The translations under genes were made by a program, and so were the position numbers. 64,000 nucleotides of DNA from Anthopleura xanthogrammica (Eukaryota; Cnidaria; Anthozoa; Actiniaria; Actiniidae): the NCBI GenBank assembly GCA_964019055.1, contig OZ025219.1, forward strand, positions 3,863,868-3,927,867, read 5' to 3'. This document shows, in pieces, positions 1-12,271 of the stretch. Below the pieces are notes generated by a model, which did not search any database, had not been told where the DNA came from, and was given only the letters and a program-made list of their open reading frames with translations. Position 1 is the first letter of the stretch. Every line of letters starts with the position of its first letter.

Positions 1-787
1 AAGGATTGTTAAAGTAAACATACAAATAAATAACCAAAGTTTAGGAGAAAAAAAAAGAAACACAATTTCTCACTACAACAAGAGAAAAAATTGAAAAAGC
101 TCGAAAATGAATAATCAACAACTCATCGAAGCAAGTAAATAACAGTACAGACCTAACGTACTAGTCAAGCATGATCCGCAGGACTAAAGAATAAAAGACA
201 TTATAAGAAAGTGGAAAGATGACTGGACGTTTCAAACTAGCGTTCAGTATTTAAAGAAAGCATCTTGCATCCAATAGCCAGACTAGGTTTAAGGATGACA
301 AATTAAAAAAAATCGTATGCTTGAATTCATTCAAGAAAAAATGGTCTGTCTTTTGAGTAAAAATCAAGCATAGAAAAAATGTCATATTAAAGTAACCAAA
401 TAGAGAGTGGTGCGGAAAACGGCAAGAAATTGTATGTACATATATATAAAGGATTGTTTGGAAAAATTGCTCGGGCTTCCAGATATATAAATGCATACAG
501 CTGATTACTATATTAATAAATATTAATCGATAACATATTAACTGGTTATTAACATTACTCATTCTAATTTGAGAATAAAAAAGTGGTTGCTGGTAACCTG
601 TTTTTCATTTTTGTAACATTGCAAGATACACGTTTCATTCGTTATATACAAGCATACGTTCGTACGTGGTTACTAAATTAATTTTAGATTATGTCTTTTA
701 GGAGATGTTAATGTTTTCTCCGCAGCCAAACTTACCTGTGACGTGATATTTGATAGCTTGGTACAATATAATTATTTCTTTTGTATG

Positions 788-819
<32 letters not shown>

Positions 820-1550
820 GTCATTCAAATGTGTGATCAATCTGCAATGCAATGCCAGTACTATGGACACGCGTGAAAAACGTCTGCGCATGCTCTAAGT
901 CCGTTTGCAAATTAGTCAAAAGCGTCTTCTTGCTATTGTAAAAGTATGCAAATTTGACTTTTACACTTGCCTGAAGAATAGTCTTTACAAAATGCCAAAA
1001 CTTAGAGTCAGTTCTTGAAACTTAAGGCTAATTCTTTCACATTGTCTTTATTAATACAGTATCTTGGTCTCACAAAAGTATACCCACGAATTTTTGTATA
1101 CTCGGAGAAAACAAAAATTTATTTTCTCACTAAAAACTCTTGTAAATTCTTGGAAAGCGTGCGGAAAGGCACACATGCGCAAACGTTTTTCTCTAGTGTC
1201 AGTACGATACATTAATGTCTAATTTACACCAACAATTCATATACATATGTCTTTTTTTTACAGATCGTCACAAGTGCCTGCAATCAAAGCAACACACCTC
1301 GATTCAGAATTTACACAGACCTCTTCATTTTGGTTGTAGTGACGTGGACCCGGCGTCATCGCACAGAATCGAATGTCACGTCCGGGATAGTTTTCGATAA
1401 CAATACTAAATTCCAATTCCCGACGATTAAATTTCGTCTCACGGCCATTCAAAAGATCAAAAACTACACTGTGTTGACTTACCATTTATTTTAGAATCTG
1501 ATTTTTCAGATGGCTTCTAACGATTTTTTGATGGACATTTAATATCTAAG
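1..1550. other. Non-coding AT-rich DNA
   Basis: No coding frame here resembles a protein I recognise; the open frames are short and low in complexity. A trinucleotide microsatellite of TTA units lies at about 791-819. Nothing else could be supported. Confidence 0.6.
791..819. repeat. (TTA)n microsatellite
   Basis: About ten uninterrupted TTA/ATT units are visible in otherwise AT-rich DNA. Confidence 0.9.
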
Positions 1551-2443
1551 TCATGGCCAACTATTCCGGCCACTCAGCCCGCAATGAGGCAGCGGTTATC
1601 CCCAATTGAATTACAAAATGGCGTATCTATTTGCTGGGTAAAATTTAAAGAATACACTAATCCTGAAATTGCAGGTCGTATTTTTGTAATAGATCGGACA
1701 TTTTTCCTTCACTTTTAGAGACTGTATAATTTGACTTTCGCGCGCTTTTGCGCCAAAAAGCACCGGAAGTAAAGCTGTAGATATAGAAACAACTGGCCAT
1801 CTTTACTGCATTGCAGCTAATCACAGAGTTCTTAGCGAGACTAGAAAGCAGTGTTTTCAAGCGACATTTTGATACCAAACATGTCGATATTTGATGGAGT
1901 TTTACGTAATAAAAATGGTTTGAAATTTACTAAACTTCGCAGACCGGAAGAACGACATACCGTACGAGGACGTAGAAGTTTTGCAGCATTTTATCCCCAA
2001 AAAGGAAACATCAAAACATCGATAAATTGGACAAACCCTTGAAATGAGGATTTCAGGGTTAGTGTATTCTTTAAATTTTACCCGGCAAATTTCATATGAA
2101 TTCTGTAATTCGATTAATTAGTCTTGTTACTTCGCAGTGCTGCATGTTTTTGTATAAATTTTACAGAAACAATATGTCGTTTTCTAGTCCGAACGATTGC
2201 CAAAGAAAGGAAACATTTAAAAGCTTTATTTTGTTAATTTTATTGGTCAGAATGAAGGGTAAGGAGTTATTGTATGCTATGATAACCCGGGAAATTGTTC
2301 TTCATTTAAAGAGCGTACTTTTATCTTTCATTTCTTGGCTCGCGGCTATCAAATCTTTATATTTTAGATTCGCCATTTTGTAATTCAATTGGGGATAACC
2401 GCTGCCTCATTGCGGGCTCAGTGGCCGAAATAGTTGGCCATGA
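1551..2443. mobile_element. MITE with ~71-bp terminal inverted repeats
   Basis: The segment 1,551-1,621 is repeated in inverse orientation at 2,373-2,443 with only a few mismatches; the arms begin TCATGGCCAACTA. The 893-bp interior has no credible transposase, so this is a non-autonomous DNA transposon (inference). A second pair of inverted repeats lies inside it. No target duplication is obvious. Confidence 0.8.
1629..2090. mobile_element. Second inverted-repeat element nested in the MITE
   Basis: Arms at 1,629-1,670 and 2,048-2,090 are near-perfect inverse copies around a core with AAATTTAAAGAATACACTAA. It is either a MITE that landed inside the outer one or an inner inverted repeat of the same element. 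The spacer between outer and inner arms is very short on the left (about 8 bp) and about 280 bp on the right, which favours nesting. Confidence 0.65.
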
Positions 2444-2560
2444 GCGTTCTCATGTATGCGAATCCATCATGTCAGCAGTTCGTTTAATTTGGATCCTGCT
2501 CATCAGCGTTGAGAAAATCCTTGGAAGTAACAATTAAAATTTCATACCCCAACTTAGCTC

Positions 2561-2730
2561 AATAGACCTCTTTACCTTCGTATGCAAATTGCCCATTTCA
2601 GACCACATGGTATTCCCTTGAGAAATGTTCTTTTGTTAAAATATTTACACATGAAAGAATCAACTCCCAAGAGTAGCATCACGTGGTCTGAAATGGGCAC
2701 AACAAACAACGAAGGTAAAGAGGTCTATTG
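2561..2730. mobile_element. Foldback (palindromic) element
   Basis: Arms at 2,561-2,609 and 2,680-2,730 are inverse copies; the outer end reads AATAGACCTCTTTACCTTCG. The loop is about 70 bp. There is no coding capacity. Confidence 0.8.
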
Positions 2731-4395
2731 CTTCCATAGCTCAGCTGTCTCTAAAGCTGTTTGTTAGTAGCGATTTTTTGAAGTTTAGTCTTGAACAATC
2801 AAAAACACCGAATTTACAGATGCATTTCTAGCATCAACACGTCTCTTTCGTCCGCCATTTGTATTGTCCCAGCAACCAAGCCTTGTGCTATTTTTGTAGC
2901 AGTAATTTCGTCTCCAGATCTCTTTTTAACACAGACAAATTTGCTCGAGAGTTTAGAGATTTTAAGGACGCTGCTTCAAGAATCTGGCCGGGAGGTGCCT
3001 GGCACCTAATATGAGACAAATACCCGCGGATTTCAATAATTAAGCAGTTTTTATAAAACGTTTTTTTTCGCAATTTATAATGTTTCAAAGGTATTGTGTA
3101 TGATAATTGTTTCAGATTTCTTCCCCAAAGCTTTAAATATAGCTCCTGAATATAGCCTTGTTTCTTGATATATGACCTATTTCGATGGGCAATCATGGCC
3201 AGGGATAGCGGCCATTTGAGCATGCAGTAAAGCAGCGGTTTCCATCATGAGAGTATCAAAATAGCAATATATTAAAAAAAAATAAATGGCTTGAAGCAAA
3301 CAAAGAACCATAAATATAATCTCACATACTCAAATTCTCTCAAAAGCCCAGATCAATATATCATGTATTACATCTCTCGGACCTATCTGACTATAAATTT
3401 AATTCAGAAGAGAAAATCTTACCTTTCCTTTTTGATGATTTTACTACGAAGAATAGTGACACATCCCCCCCCCCCCCATACATCACAGCATGCGCAAATC
3501 CTAATATTCTAGGAGTTGATCTTCCACCGAATATTGCTACCAAAAATGCCCAAATCGATCCTTACATATAGTAGTCATGATAATCTTTGCGCTAAGCAAA
3601 ATTCATATCTTGTTCTCTATAACAAGCCTTTCCATTTGCTTTTAAAATTGTCTTTTTGCAAAATTCTAACGCAGGACAGGATTGATATTAAGATAGACAG
3701 AGACCTGTGTCTACGTATACTAAATAGGTACCTCAAAAGCGAAAAAAACAAACGTTTAACTATCGGCAACCGTTTTGATTGGAATGGAATTTATGCTGAA
3801 AGTTAAAGAAGAATAGAGCTTTTGAAAACCGTTAAGATTTTGTTTGGGGGAATTAATTGTGACTAGGTAGCAATTCCTTGAATTTGTACTTAATATATGC
3901 GAAAATCATAATTCCCAGCTAAGAGTGCGTGATTGCCTATTTTCTTCACATAATTCACAGATTGCCATTAAATGTGCTCTGAGAACTATGAAGGCTTAGT
4001 CTTGCCACTTTTTGAAGATTTAGTGTGGTTTGATAAATTTAAGTTACATAGTATAAAAAGATCTCATGTAAGCTTGACGGTTAAATTATGCATAACATAT
4101 CCTTAGTGATAGCGTGACAGAGGCTGCATTATGCGTTCAGAAGTCTGATTTCTGTAAAATATATTCATGATCGATTTTTACGGAAGGAACGTTCTGCATT
4201 CTTTTTGCAATTATTCGGTCAACCATAAAGCTTTTTGGAATATGTCTTGACAGTCCTTGGTCTCGTTTCATATAGAATATCTGAAGAAAAATTATGTAGC
4301 TGCTTGCAAAAGTCTCTTACGTGAGACCTTTTTCGTCCCGTACATTTCGACGGCCCCACTTTTTCCATTCAATTACCATGGTGAAATCCGCTGAC
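2731..4395. other. No gene seen; poly-C tract
   Basis: No recognisable protein or RNA gene. A run of 13 C lies at 3,465-3,477. The open frames are short and unlike known families. Confidence 0.6.
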
Positions 4396-4656
4396 GTATA
4401 GAGGGTTCAGGATAACCGCTATTAAAATACTCCACAACAAACCCTTCCTAATACACTACCTACTGGCTAAATACTAAAAATTAATTCTCTTTCAAACCAG
4501 AGATTTTTTTTTCTTCCTTGCGTGAATATTTTGATAAATACACTCCTACCATATCGAGCAAAAATATGCATTCGTTTGAAAGTTATTCTGGCAGCAATTT
4601 GAACATGTTAGCCAGGTAAAATTTAGGGTTTGTTTTGGAGTATTTTAATAGTAATT
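4396..4656. repeat. Inverted repeat pair (possible MITE)
   Basis: A roughly 30-bp segment around CTATTAAAATACTCCA near 4,400-4,435 recurs inverted at about 4,620-4,655. The 180-bp spacer is AT-rich and non-coding. Confidence 0.6.
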
Positions 4657-6680
4657 CGGTTTTTCTGAGTGTCTCTCGGGCCGCCGTAACTTTCAATGTG
4701 CGAAAATCACGGCTTTAGAATATTTCGGCGAATTACTTGAAATCTAACAGATTGACTTTCTTTAAAATAGTTGGAATCGTTTTGCAATAGGTTGAAGTTG
4801 ATGATGTCGTTTGTCGCTTGTCTAGGTCTCATCGAGTTTTAGAGTTATTCGATAAAAACCAATTTCAACCATATTTGTTTATCGTTGCCAAGGTAACGTC
4901 AATCAAGCTAAAATTAACATCATTTTAAAATTTCATCTTAGCTCTATAACTGGTCCAAAAATCAAGTATATAGGTATAAGTTAAGACTATGAATAAGCCA
5001 AATGAAAATGAAAGGTATGGTCTGAAAAATACTATAGGAAGCCACCTTAAGTATAATCCTCCGACCCCCCCCCCCCCCCCCCCCCAGGCGAATATTAATG
5101 ACCGGTATCTTAGTGCAACATTTTTGTCCATGTCCATTTTTGCGGATGACTATTTGTTGTTCATGTTAAGGCATCTTTAAATGAGGAGCCACCAAAGAGT
5201 AGTACTTTTTAGCAAGATCTTTTAAAAGCTAGTATATATTTCACTGATTAATGCAACGTTGTTTTTTCAAGTAATTCAAATTAATGTTACCTTCTATTAA
5301 CTATTTAAAGACTCTAAAGTTGATTGCCTTTAATGAAGGTTTTCAACAAGTTGATCCAAAGAAATAATACTCAAGGGAATGGCAATTGCCGAAATAACGT
5401 TTTACGTCCAAAGCGGTCTATCTGATCTATAGCAATCTAGATTACTAATCAAGTCATACACAAGAAAAGTCAACTTGAAAAATAATATCACATTTTCTTT
5501 TTATTACATTTCTTGCATCTAACTTCAGTATATCCTTTACTAGTTTAGCCGTTATTGGCGATTACAGTTTTATCCCATGAGGATTATAAGCACGCTTCTT
5601 AAAATTAAAGCAAATGTCTTCTTTTGACTAAACTTTATGTTTAACACCTTAGCAAAACATTAAAATGACGTTTGGCTACTCTGCTGTTAAGCATTACCCT
5701 AAATATAGTACATACAAGCCAATACCCTTTAATAAAGATATTTTGATAAAGCATTACAATGTACAAAACACAAACAATTCACTTTGAAGTGATTGGGTTT
5801 TGACCCTACAATTGATGCCTGAGTATCTATTACTTAAGATGAGTGGATGGACCTTTTAGTCATCTTTTGCCAGCTATTATGAAAATAATATTCCATGTTT
5901 TGTTTTTTGAATTGTTGATATTTATCGATGTGCTGTTGCAGTGTTAGCATATACCGTAATAAGAACATTATATTAATGTTATCTGCACTTGTAATGAAGC
6001 GGATTTATAGTGCCACTTGGCCGAAGTAGAAGCTAGTAATTAAAAAAAACAACCCAGATAACAAGTTAGGTTTGATTTGTCAGCTGGGGATAGTGTCTAT
6101 TGAAAAAAATACTGTGTTTGTTATCTATTTGAAATCGTTTGAAGCTTTTAAAGCTATTTCAAAAAGCGCTGAATCCTGAATAATGAATAGTGCATTCCAA
6201 GACCGAAGGGCATTGAGGGTCTCATTAATTTGAAATACAAAATATACAGCGATTTGCTCTCGATATGTAGCTAGTATATATTTTTTCGGCTGGAATACTC
6301 TAAAAATAAAATAAATAATAATAATTTATTTTATTTTAGACAATATTACATGACCCAAAATGCATTTCGGTCCTGGGATATGCACTATTCAGTATGCAGT
6401 ATTCAGTATTCAACGTTTTTTTTTAAAAATAGCTGTATACACCGACACGCAGCTTGAAAATATACAATTACAAGTTTACGCTCTAGCTAGTTTTCTTTTG
6501 CCATATAAAATGGTAAACCTGTTATGTCTTTTAAAGACATAAAATTGAAAAAAAAAAATAGCATTTTTTTTCAGAATGGTTATTGAAACGAAGGTGATTA
6601 AAATTAAAATTATATTCTGCTCGCTAAAAATGTGAAATAACATAATATAGAAGGATGAACCTACATCTATAATCACAAAA
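4657..6680. other. No gene seen; long poly-C tract
   Basis: A homopolymer of 21 C lies at 5,065-5,085 and produces spurious glycine- or proline-rich frames on both strands. Nothing else in this stretch could be supported. Confidence 0.6.
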
Positions 6681-6935
6681 TACGAAATTAATATGATTTT
6701 GTTTTTTTATTACACATTCAGTGTCGATATCCGGGAAATAAAGCCGTGAATAAAAAACATACCAGTGAAGTGGTACGATATATATCAGTTCACGGTAAAC
6801 GGTAAATGTGTGTAATAAATGTGTAATAAAAAAAAATTACATGTTAAGAGCCTGATATCGTTTTTATTCACGAGTTTCCCTTATCATATCTCGAACGAGC
6901 GAGTCCGCGAGCGAGCTCTTAACATGTGATAATCT
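6681..6935. repeat. Foldback-like repeats with GAG/CGAG-rich centre
   Basis: ACATGTTAAGAG near 6,839 pairs with CTCTTAACATGT near 6,916. Between them is a GAGCGAG-rich segment like the centres of other foldbacks in this window. Upstream, a TTTTTTATTACACATT block near 6,702 is inverted near 6,815. This looks like a degraded foldback element. Confidence 0.5.
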
Positions 6936-8649
6936 CTATATACTCTTTGGCATTTCATTATTTATGATTAACATTGAGATTATATTGGATCAAAGTTACG
7001 CCATGCCCACTCTAATCCCAGCGAGTACATTTCAAAACGCCGTTTTTAAATTTCTATAAAGAAAAGGAAAAAAATTAATCCGAAATGATGAAATCCTTTT
7101 ATCCGTGCATCCACAACACGCTTACTCGGTCCGTAAAATTCCAATAATATATACAATGTCAACCGCAGATTCCTTAAGCCAGGAATATACCGCTATTTCA
7201 AATTAAAAAAGGTTGTCGGCCGGAGGCAGACATGTGCATGAAATCTAAATCCGAAATGAATTGTGAGCTGTGAGCGGTGAATTTGATTATGAAAGAAAGC
7301 GGTAATTGTTTTGTCATTTCAAATAAGTGGTTCACAACGACTTTGTACATGTCTGTTGATCCTTTCTGTAGTTTCCCACAACCCCTTATGATTCTGAGCA
7401 TGAGGTCGAGTCCAGGATAAATACTGTAATCAAATTTAAATGGCTGCATCAAACAAATGTTCATCGTTATGCAAATTTTACCCTGGTCTTGATTTCACGC
7501 CCAGAATCGCAAAGAATTATGGGAAACTACGAAAAAGAGAGTATGAATAACCGACAATCTTTTTTTTGAAATGGGTGAAATTTGCGTCTGCGTTGCTGAA
7601 TGAGTTCCATTTTCGGCTTCCAGAGAGAAACAACTTGCCAGCATTTGAAAAATTATCTCCTATTAATGAACTGTTTCGAAGTTGTGGAAAAAACTGGGTG
7701 GAGTTCGCATTACAATGCATTGTGGGACTGTGTTAGGAGACGAAATTTATTGACGCCATCTATAAAATATGCCCCTAAAACAGTCCTAAAATGCACGCCA
7801 ATGCCAACTCGACCCAGCTTTCTTCCCTCTATCTCGGAACGGCTAGCGCTGATGGACAGCGTTTTAAAAAATGTCGTTTTCGATGGTCGAAATCAGTGGG
7901 ACGGGCGAAGACCAAAATTGCGCTTTCATTTTTTTTCAGATTATAATTAACATAGCCCGACTACAAAAAATAATAATAAAAATAAAATGTTAGTGAAATA
8001 ATTTTAGGCCAATAATTATGGCTGCGCTATTCCAGTTGGAGCGGCATGCACAATGAAGAATTAAGCTTTGCCCGTTTTTTTTTTTGCTGGCATATTTTTT
8101 AGTCGATTGCAATCTAAGTGGTTCAGTTTTGTTAAATGCTTCGTTTCTTCGTGATGTAAAAAGAATACAGAGTTTTTTAATCACTTGCAGTTGGTTTTTC
8201 CTTTTGTTTCTTCTTCATTGTTTCAACTTTTTGTCTCCACCTTTTCTCATCAGCCTTTTCAGCCACTTCCTCTGGGAAAAAATATAATAAATACACATAA
8301 GTAATTTTGACATAGACGATGAATAAGGTCAGCAAAACATGGTTGAAATCTGCTTCTATATATAGTGAAATAATTCCATATTCTGAGGGGAAATAACTAA
8401 GGGAGTCAGTCTCGATCTATATGTTGGTTCCATCAGATTGCTAGCTGTCCTAGAAATAAATCGCGCGTTGATCGTAATTGTTTTGGTAGTTGTGACGTCA
8501 TTTTTAAAATAAAGCTGAATGCTTTCTCACAAGAGAGGAGAGGAAACAATGGAAAAAGTCTCATAAAACGTCTGCAACTGAGGCTATGAGGAAAACATGT
8601 TTGTTAAAAAAATGTACGCGTGTTACTATGAAATAAAATATATTATATT
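6936..8649. other. No gene seen
   Basis: Open frames of 60-116 codons exist but show no motif, no family resemblance and no splice context I can defend. Nothing is annotated. Confidence 0.5.
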
Positions 8650-8786
8650 TAGTAAATTAACCCCTTCTGGCGGCTGGGATATCCGAAAAAAGAACATTTG
8701 GCCAAGAAGCGAGGACCATTTCTCATCAGAGGACATTATCAGCCGATATCCCAGTGAGACAGAAGGGGTTTATTTGTTTCATAACC
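8650..8786. mobile_element. Foldback element, copy 1 of a two-copy family
   Basis: The arms read inward from AACCCCTTCTGGC and, inverted, from GACAGAAGGGGTT. The same arms and inner block (GGACATTATCAGCCGATAT) recur at 11,580-11,789, so this is a dispersed family. It is non-coding. Confidence 0.75.
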
Positions 8787-9305
8787 CAACGACTGCATTG
8801 ACTCATCATCTCCATAGTTTTCAAAAAAAAATTCTCTCTCCTCTTTACGCTGGAAAGCTGTTTGACATTGAATATTCTATTGTTTGACATTAGTTGTCGA
8901 AATGTTTTTTGGTTTTTAGTAGTTTGTAAAAGCCCGTCCTGCACGTGACCCATTTGAACCAAACACAGCGCGCGAAAATTCATTGTTGGGTTATAACAAA
9001 AAACATTAGTCAATAAATAAAAGTCGTTCATTATGTTGCCTGGGATTATGAGAGTTCTTTTGAATTCCTCTCGTGCGGAATTTAGTTGATTTCGAAATAC
9101 TGTAGGGCTTATAAGGAGTGTTACGGAGTGCTCCCTGGAATGAAGCAGTTGTGTTCGCTTCAAAACATGGCTGAATCTGGTTGGTTCCGAATAAAGTTCA
9201 TTCATTTCTGTGAGTACTTGATGTCAGTGTAATTTCTGATCAACATATGCAGAGTATTTGGTGGCGTGGGGAATAAAACTTTTGTTCAACACTAGTTTGC
9301 CAACG
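8787..9305. other. No gene seen
   Basis: A minus-strand frame of 159 codons runs from 9,205 into the foldback at 8,726. It has no recognisable domain and overlaps repeat DNA, so it is not called as a gene. Confidence 0.5.
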
Positions 9306-9307
9306 AA

Positions 9308-9475
9308 TTCACCAATAGCTTAGCTGGTATAACGAGGGACTTCAACTCCAAGGGTCGCAGGTTCGAGACTTGGTAACGTCAAAAAAAGAAGTAAAAAAAT
9401 GTAAATTAGGTAGTTAGATAGACAGAATGATAGAGGAAAGCGCAGGGGAAAAAAGAGAGGGAGGTTGGTAACTAG
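9308..9475 (+). mobile_element. tRNA-derived SINE, copy 1
   Basis: An A-box-like TAGCTTAGCTGG is followed about 40 bp later by a B-box-like GGTTCGAGACT, the internal RNA polymerase III promoter of tRNA-derived SINEs. The A-rich tail with AAATTAGGTAGTTAGA and GAGGAAAG resembles the tail of a second copy at about 35,423. No cloverleaf closes, so it is not a working tRNA gene. Confidence 0.7.
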
Positions 9476-9650
9476 GGGATACTAATTCTTTTGAGATTTC
9501 CCACCACTATCTAGATTTAGAAGCATTTTCATCACTAGTGATTAAAATATTTCAAACACCTGCCAACCTATAATCGTGTTTCATTGGGGTTTGAAACCCA
9601 TACATGTGGTACGAATGGTGCGCTCACATTGGTTGATTAGTTCATGAATT

Positions 9651-9672
9651 ATTAATGAGTTTGAGAAGTTGT
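9651..9672 (+). repeat. Shared terminal motif of foldback family
   Basis: GAATTATTAATGAGTTTGAG here recurs at about 37,732 and inverted at about 35,106. It looks like the terminus of a dispersed element family. Confidence 0.55.
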
Positions 9673-9747
9673 TGTAAAAATGCAGTTGCTGAAAAGGAAA
9701 ACAAAAGGATTCTTCAAAACTGATAAGTACTATTTAATAAACGAGCA

Positions 9748-9822
9748 GGAGTGTTTTATCAGGTATAAAATCCCGAGGGCGAAGCCCGAGTGATTTTATA
9801 CCTGATAAAACACGTGCTGCGA
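9748..9822. mobile_element. Foldback with C-GAA-G capped apex
   Basis: Arms GTGTTTTATCAGGTATAAAA and its inverse flank the apex GAGGGCGAAGCCCGAG at about 9,775-9,790. The apex folds as GGGC-GAA-GCCC, then a tandem A-G/G-A mismatch, then C-G. The same layout occurs in five other foldbacks in this window with unrelated arms. Confidence 0.8.
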
Positions 9823-9835
9823 GTTTATTGATTAG

Positions 9836-10690
9836 CTTAAGAAACTCATTAATATTCAACGACCATTTTGTCCAATATCGATGAAATTATCATGTATTGA
9901 TGCGAGAAAACAAAAGAAAAAGGCAGGTTGTTTGCATTTGGGAATTGATCTACAGTAATAATAGATGAATAAAATTAGAAATTCAAATGTGCAGAACTTC
10001 TTCAGTATTTCATTTGCATGTGAAGTCTTTCGGGACTAGCTTTTGGATGAGTAACAACATGCCTCCAAAGCGGCAGTTTAGGCCACCAAAGTCTAAAGAA
10101 GAAGAAAAAAACACATTGGAAGAGTGCATCCCAAAGTCCACACGTTCCTCTACGAAGTGGGCCTTTAAAGTCTTTTCCGAATGGCAAATTGGTAGAGCCA
10201 ACAAAGATTCTTCCAAAGAGCAGCGTTCGTTTGAAATTGACATTGGAATAGTACAATAAATAAAAGCTGTTCCAACGTTCTAGAAGATCTTGACTCGTTA
10301 GATTTTGAAGTCGCAGATGAATTGTTAAGTAACATGGTTTTACCAGATACTTCTAACCCAGCCAAAGTTGTTATGTCGGGCTCAGTATTCAACAATTATA
10401 CTTTTCATTTGAGTAAGTAACAAAGCAATCACGAAATAAATGTTATGATTATTCAATGCCTGTTATATTTCATTTTTGTACTGCCTAAGTGCCATTATAT
10501 AATGCTTCATGTTCATTTGCATTCCATTGTTCTTCTATTCTACCCCATTATTCCCCTGGCCCGAATTCAAATCCCTCCCCGGGCTTTAAATTTGAAAAGT
10601 ACTTTATGCGGTATAAAATGTTTTCCTCGTGACCAAAAGTGAGCATCGGATTGGACAAAATGGTCGTTGAATATTAATGAGTTTTTTAAG
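9836..10690. mobile_element. 855-bp inverted-repeat element carrying a coding fragment
   Basis: Arms at 9,836-9,887 and 10,643-10,690 are inverse copies centred on CTCATTAATATTCAACGACC. The interior contains a plus-strand coding remnant (9,987-10,420). It is likely a non-autonomous transposon that kept or captured part of a gene (inference). Confidence 0.7.
9987..10420 (+). pseudogene. Crypton/DUF3504-like coding remnant (N-terminus joined to C-terminus)
   Basis: From the ATG at about 10,060 the frame reads a basic N-terminus then PKSTRSSTKWAFKVFSEW, which resembles the N-terminal DNA-binding region of animal Crypton-type tyrosine recombinases and their domesticated relatives. The frame stops at 10,259. 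An acidic segment and a C-terminal tail ending FNNYTFHLSK follow in another frame to about 10,420. The tail resembles the Asn/Tyr-rich end of the Crypton at 60.3-61.5 kb. The catalytic core is absent, so this is an internally deleted derivative. Family assignment is by resemblance only. Confidence 0.45.
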
Positions 10691-11579
10691 TACCAATAAC
10701 TAATTTATTGGAAGATGAAGATATTTATGACTTAGATAATATGCTTCATTCTTTAAATTTTAGTGCATGCCAATTTTCTCTTCATGTGCTTTATCGAGTA
10801 AGCTCACATTTTCGAGTTAACGAAAAAGTATTTTGTGAAAGGTTGAACAGTTTTTTATTCAATTAATAGTTAACTTGGATTAAATTCATTATTCTATACT
10901 TTGTAGCACAAATGTTTAATAAGAAAATAAATGATTATAAACTTTTTTTGGTCATTCAAACAATTTCTAAGCTAACATCAATTTTTCTTTCAATCGAAAG
11001 CTTCAACTTGAATGATAACAAATAGTACCTTATTTTTCACTCACTTGTGACAGAAAGTTGAAAACATATAGCATACAATTTCCCTAATCGTTGTACCACA
11101 TTACAAGCAATCATTTGTCATAAAACTTGTAAAACTTGACAAAAAAAAAATAATAATTCTGTCATCGTTGCATTCAAAAGCCAGACGTCGATACCAAAAA
11201 AGTGATATTTTCGCCGTCAATCAAATCTCCTTGAGCCAAACACGCGCGATAATTGTGAGCCGACAATACGGGTTTATATTGGCGGCTCTCTCTCGATGGA
11301 ACTTATAGGAGAATTATTCAAAAATATATAAATGTCAAAATCATCGGCCAAAAGGGGCACTGGAGAGCTCGCAAGTTCAGTGAAGTTCTGTCGTTTACCA
11401 CCGCACCCCTAAATATAAACAGGGATCAAAGAAATCAGCCCAAGTCTATTTTTACGGGGCCGTTCAGTCAAAACGGCATCGTAGACTAGACACCAGACCT
11501 CCATCTATTGGCAAAGACACTCGGATGATGGTCGAAAGCTTTGCCTCCACTGAATTTGAATTTTTGTTGTTGAAAAGAA
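10691..11579. other. No gene seen
   Basis: AT-rich sequence with no recognisable coding or RNA feature. Confidence 0.6.
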
Positions 11580-11789
11580 GAATATTTAGTAAATAAACCC
11601 TTCCTGGCGGCTGGGATATCGGCTGGTAATGTCCGAGGATAAGAAATGGTCCGAAAAAAGAAAATTTGACCGAGAACCGAAGCTTCGAGGGAAAATGTGA
11701 TATTTTAAGGATCATTTCTCATCCAAGGACATTATCAGCCGATATTCCAGTTTGTGAGCCAGAAGGGGTTTATTTATTTTATAACCCTT
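11580..11789. mobile_element. Foldback element, copy 2
   Basis: Same family as 8,650-8,786: arms AAACCCTTCCTGGCGGC and its inverse. This copy keeps more of the interior, including an inverted pair of GGACATTATCAGCC around a CGAAGCTTCG palindrome. Confidence 0.75.
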
Positions 11790-12271
11790 TACTTGAATGG
11801 ATTCAGCTAACTGCATTACGTACATATTTATCTCTCGCCTGGACCAGGCTGGATATAACAACAATTATTTTGGAAAATGAAACCTGTTTCTATTGTTTGG
11901 CATAAGTTGTCATTTTTTTGTTGGTTTTTAGTAGTTTTATTAAAAACGATCGATTTGGAAAACAAACCAAAAACTTCATTCACAAAACAACATGGATGCT
12001 TATCATTGAAGACATTTTGTTGTTTTTTTCACCGAAGGCCGCACACTAACCAACTATACCATCCTTGATCTTGAACTGGACCGTAATAATCGTAAAAAAG
12101 ATTTTTCATTCCAATTCGGAATCTCATCCCCTTTTATCTATCATGCCGCATTCTAAATTCACTAAATATAATCTAAGAAATAAAACCTGCAATAAGCCTA
12201 AAATCAATATCCATTTTTCTCGTACTCTTATTAGGCGAGAGGGAATCACGTGAACAAATTTCGATGATTCT

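Noticed and set aside
4925..5180. Glycine- or proline-rich proteins on both strands
   Set aside because: They are created by a 21-base poly-C run and have no conserved flanks.
8726..9205. 159-codon minus-strand frame as a gene
   Set aside because: No domain or hydrophobic pattern, and its 3' part overlaps a foldback element.
9308..9375. A tRNA gene
   Set aside because: A- and B-box-like sequences are present but no acceptor or anticodon stem closes; better explained as a SINE head.
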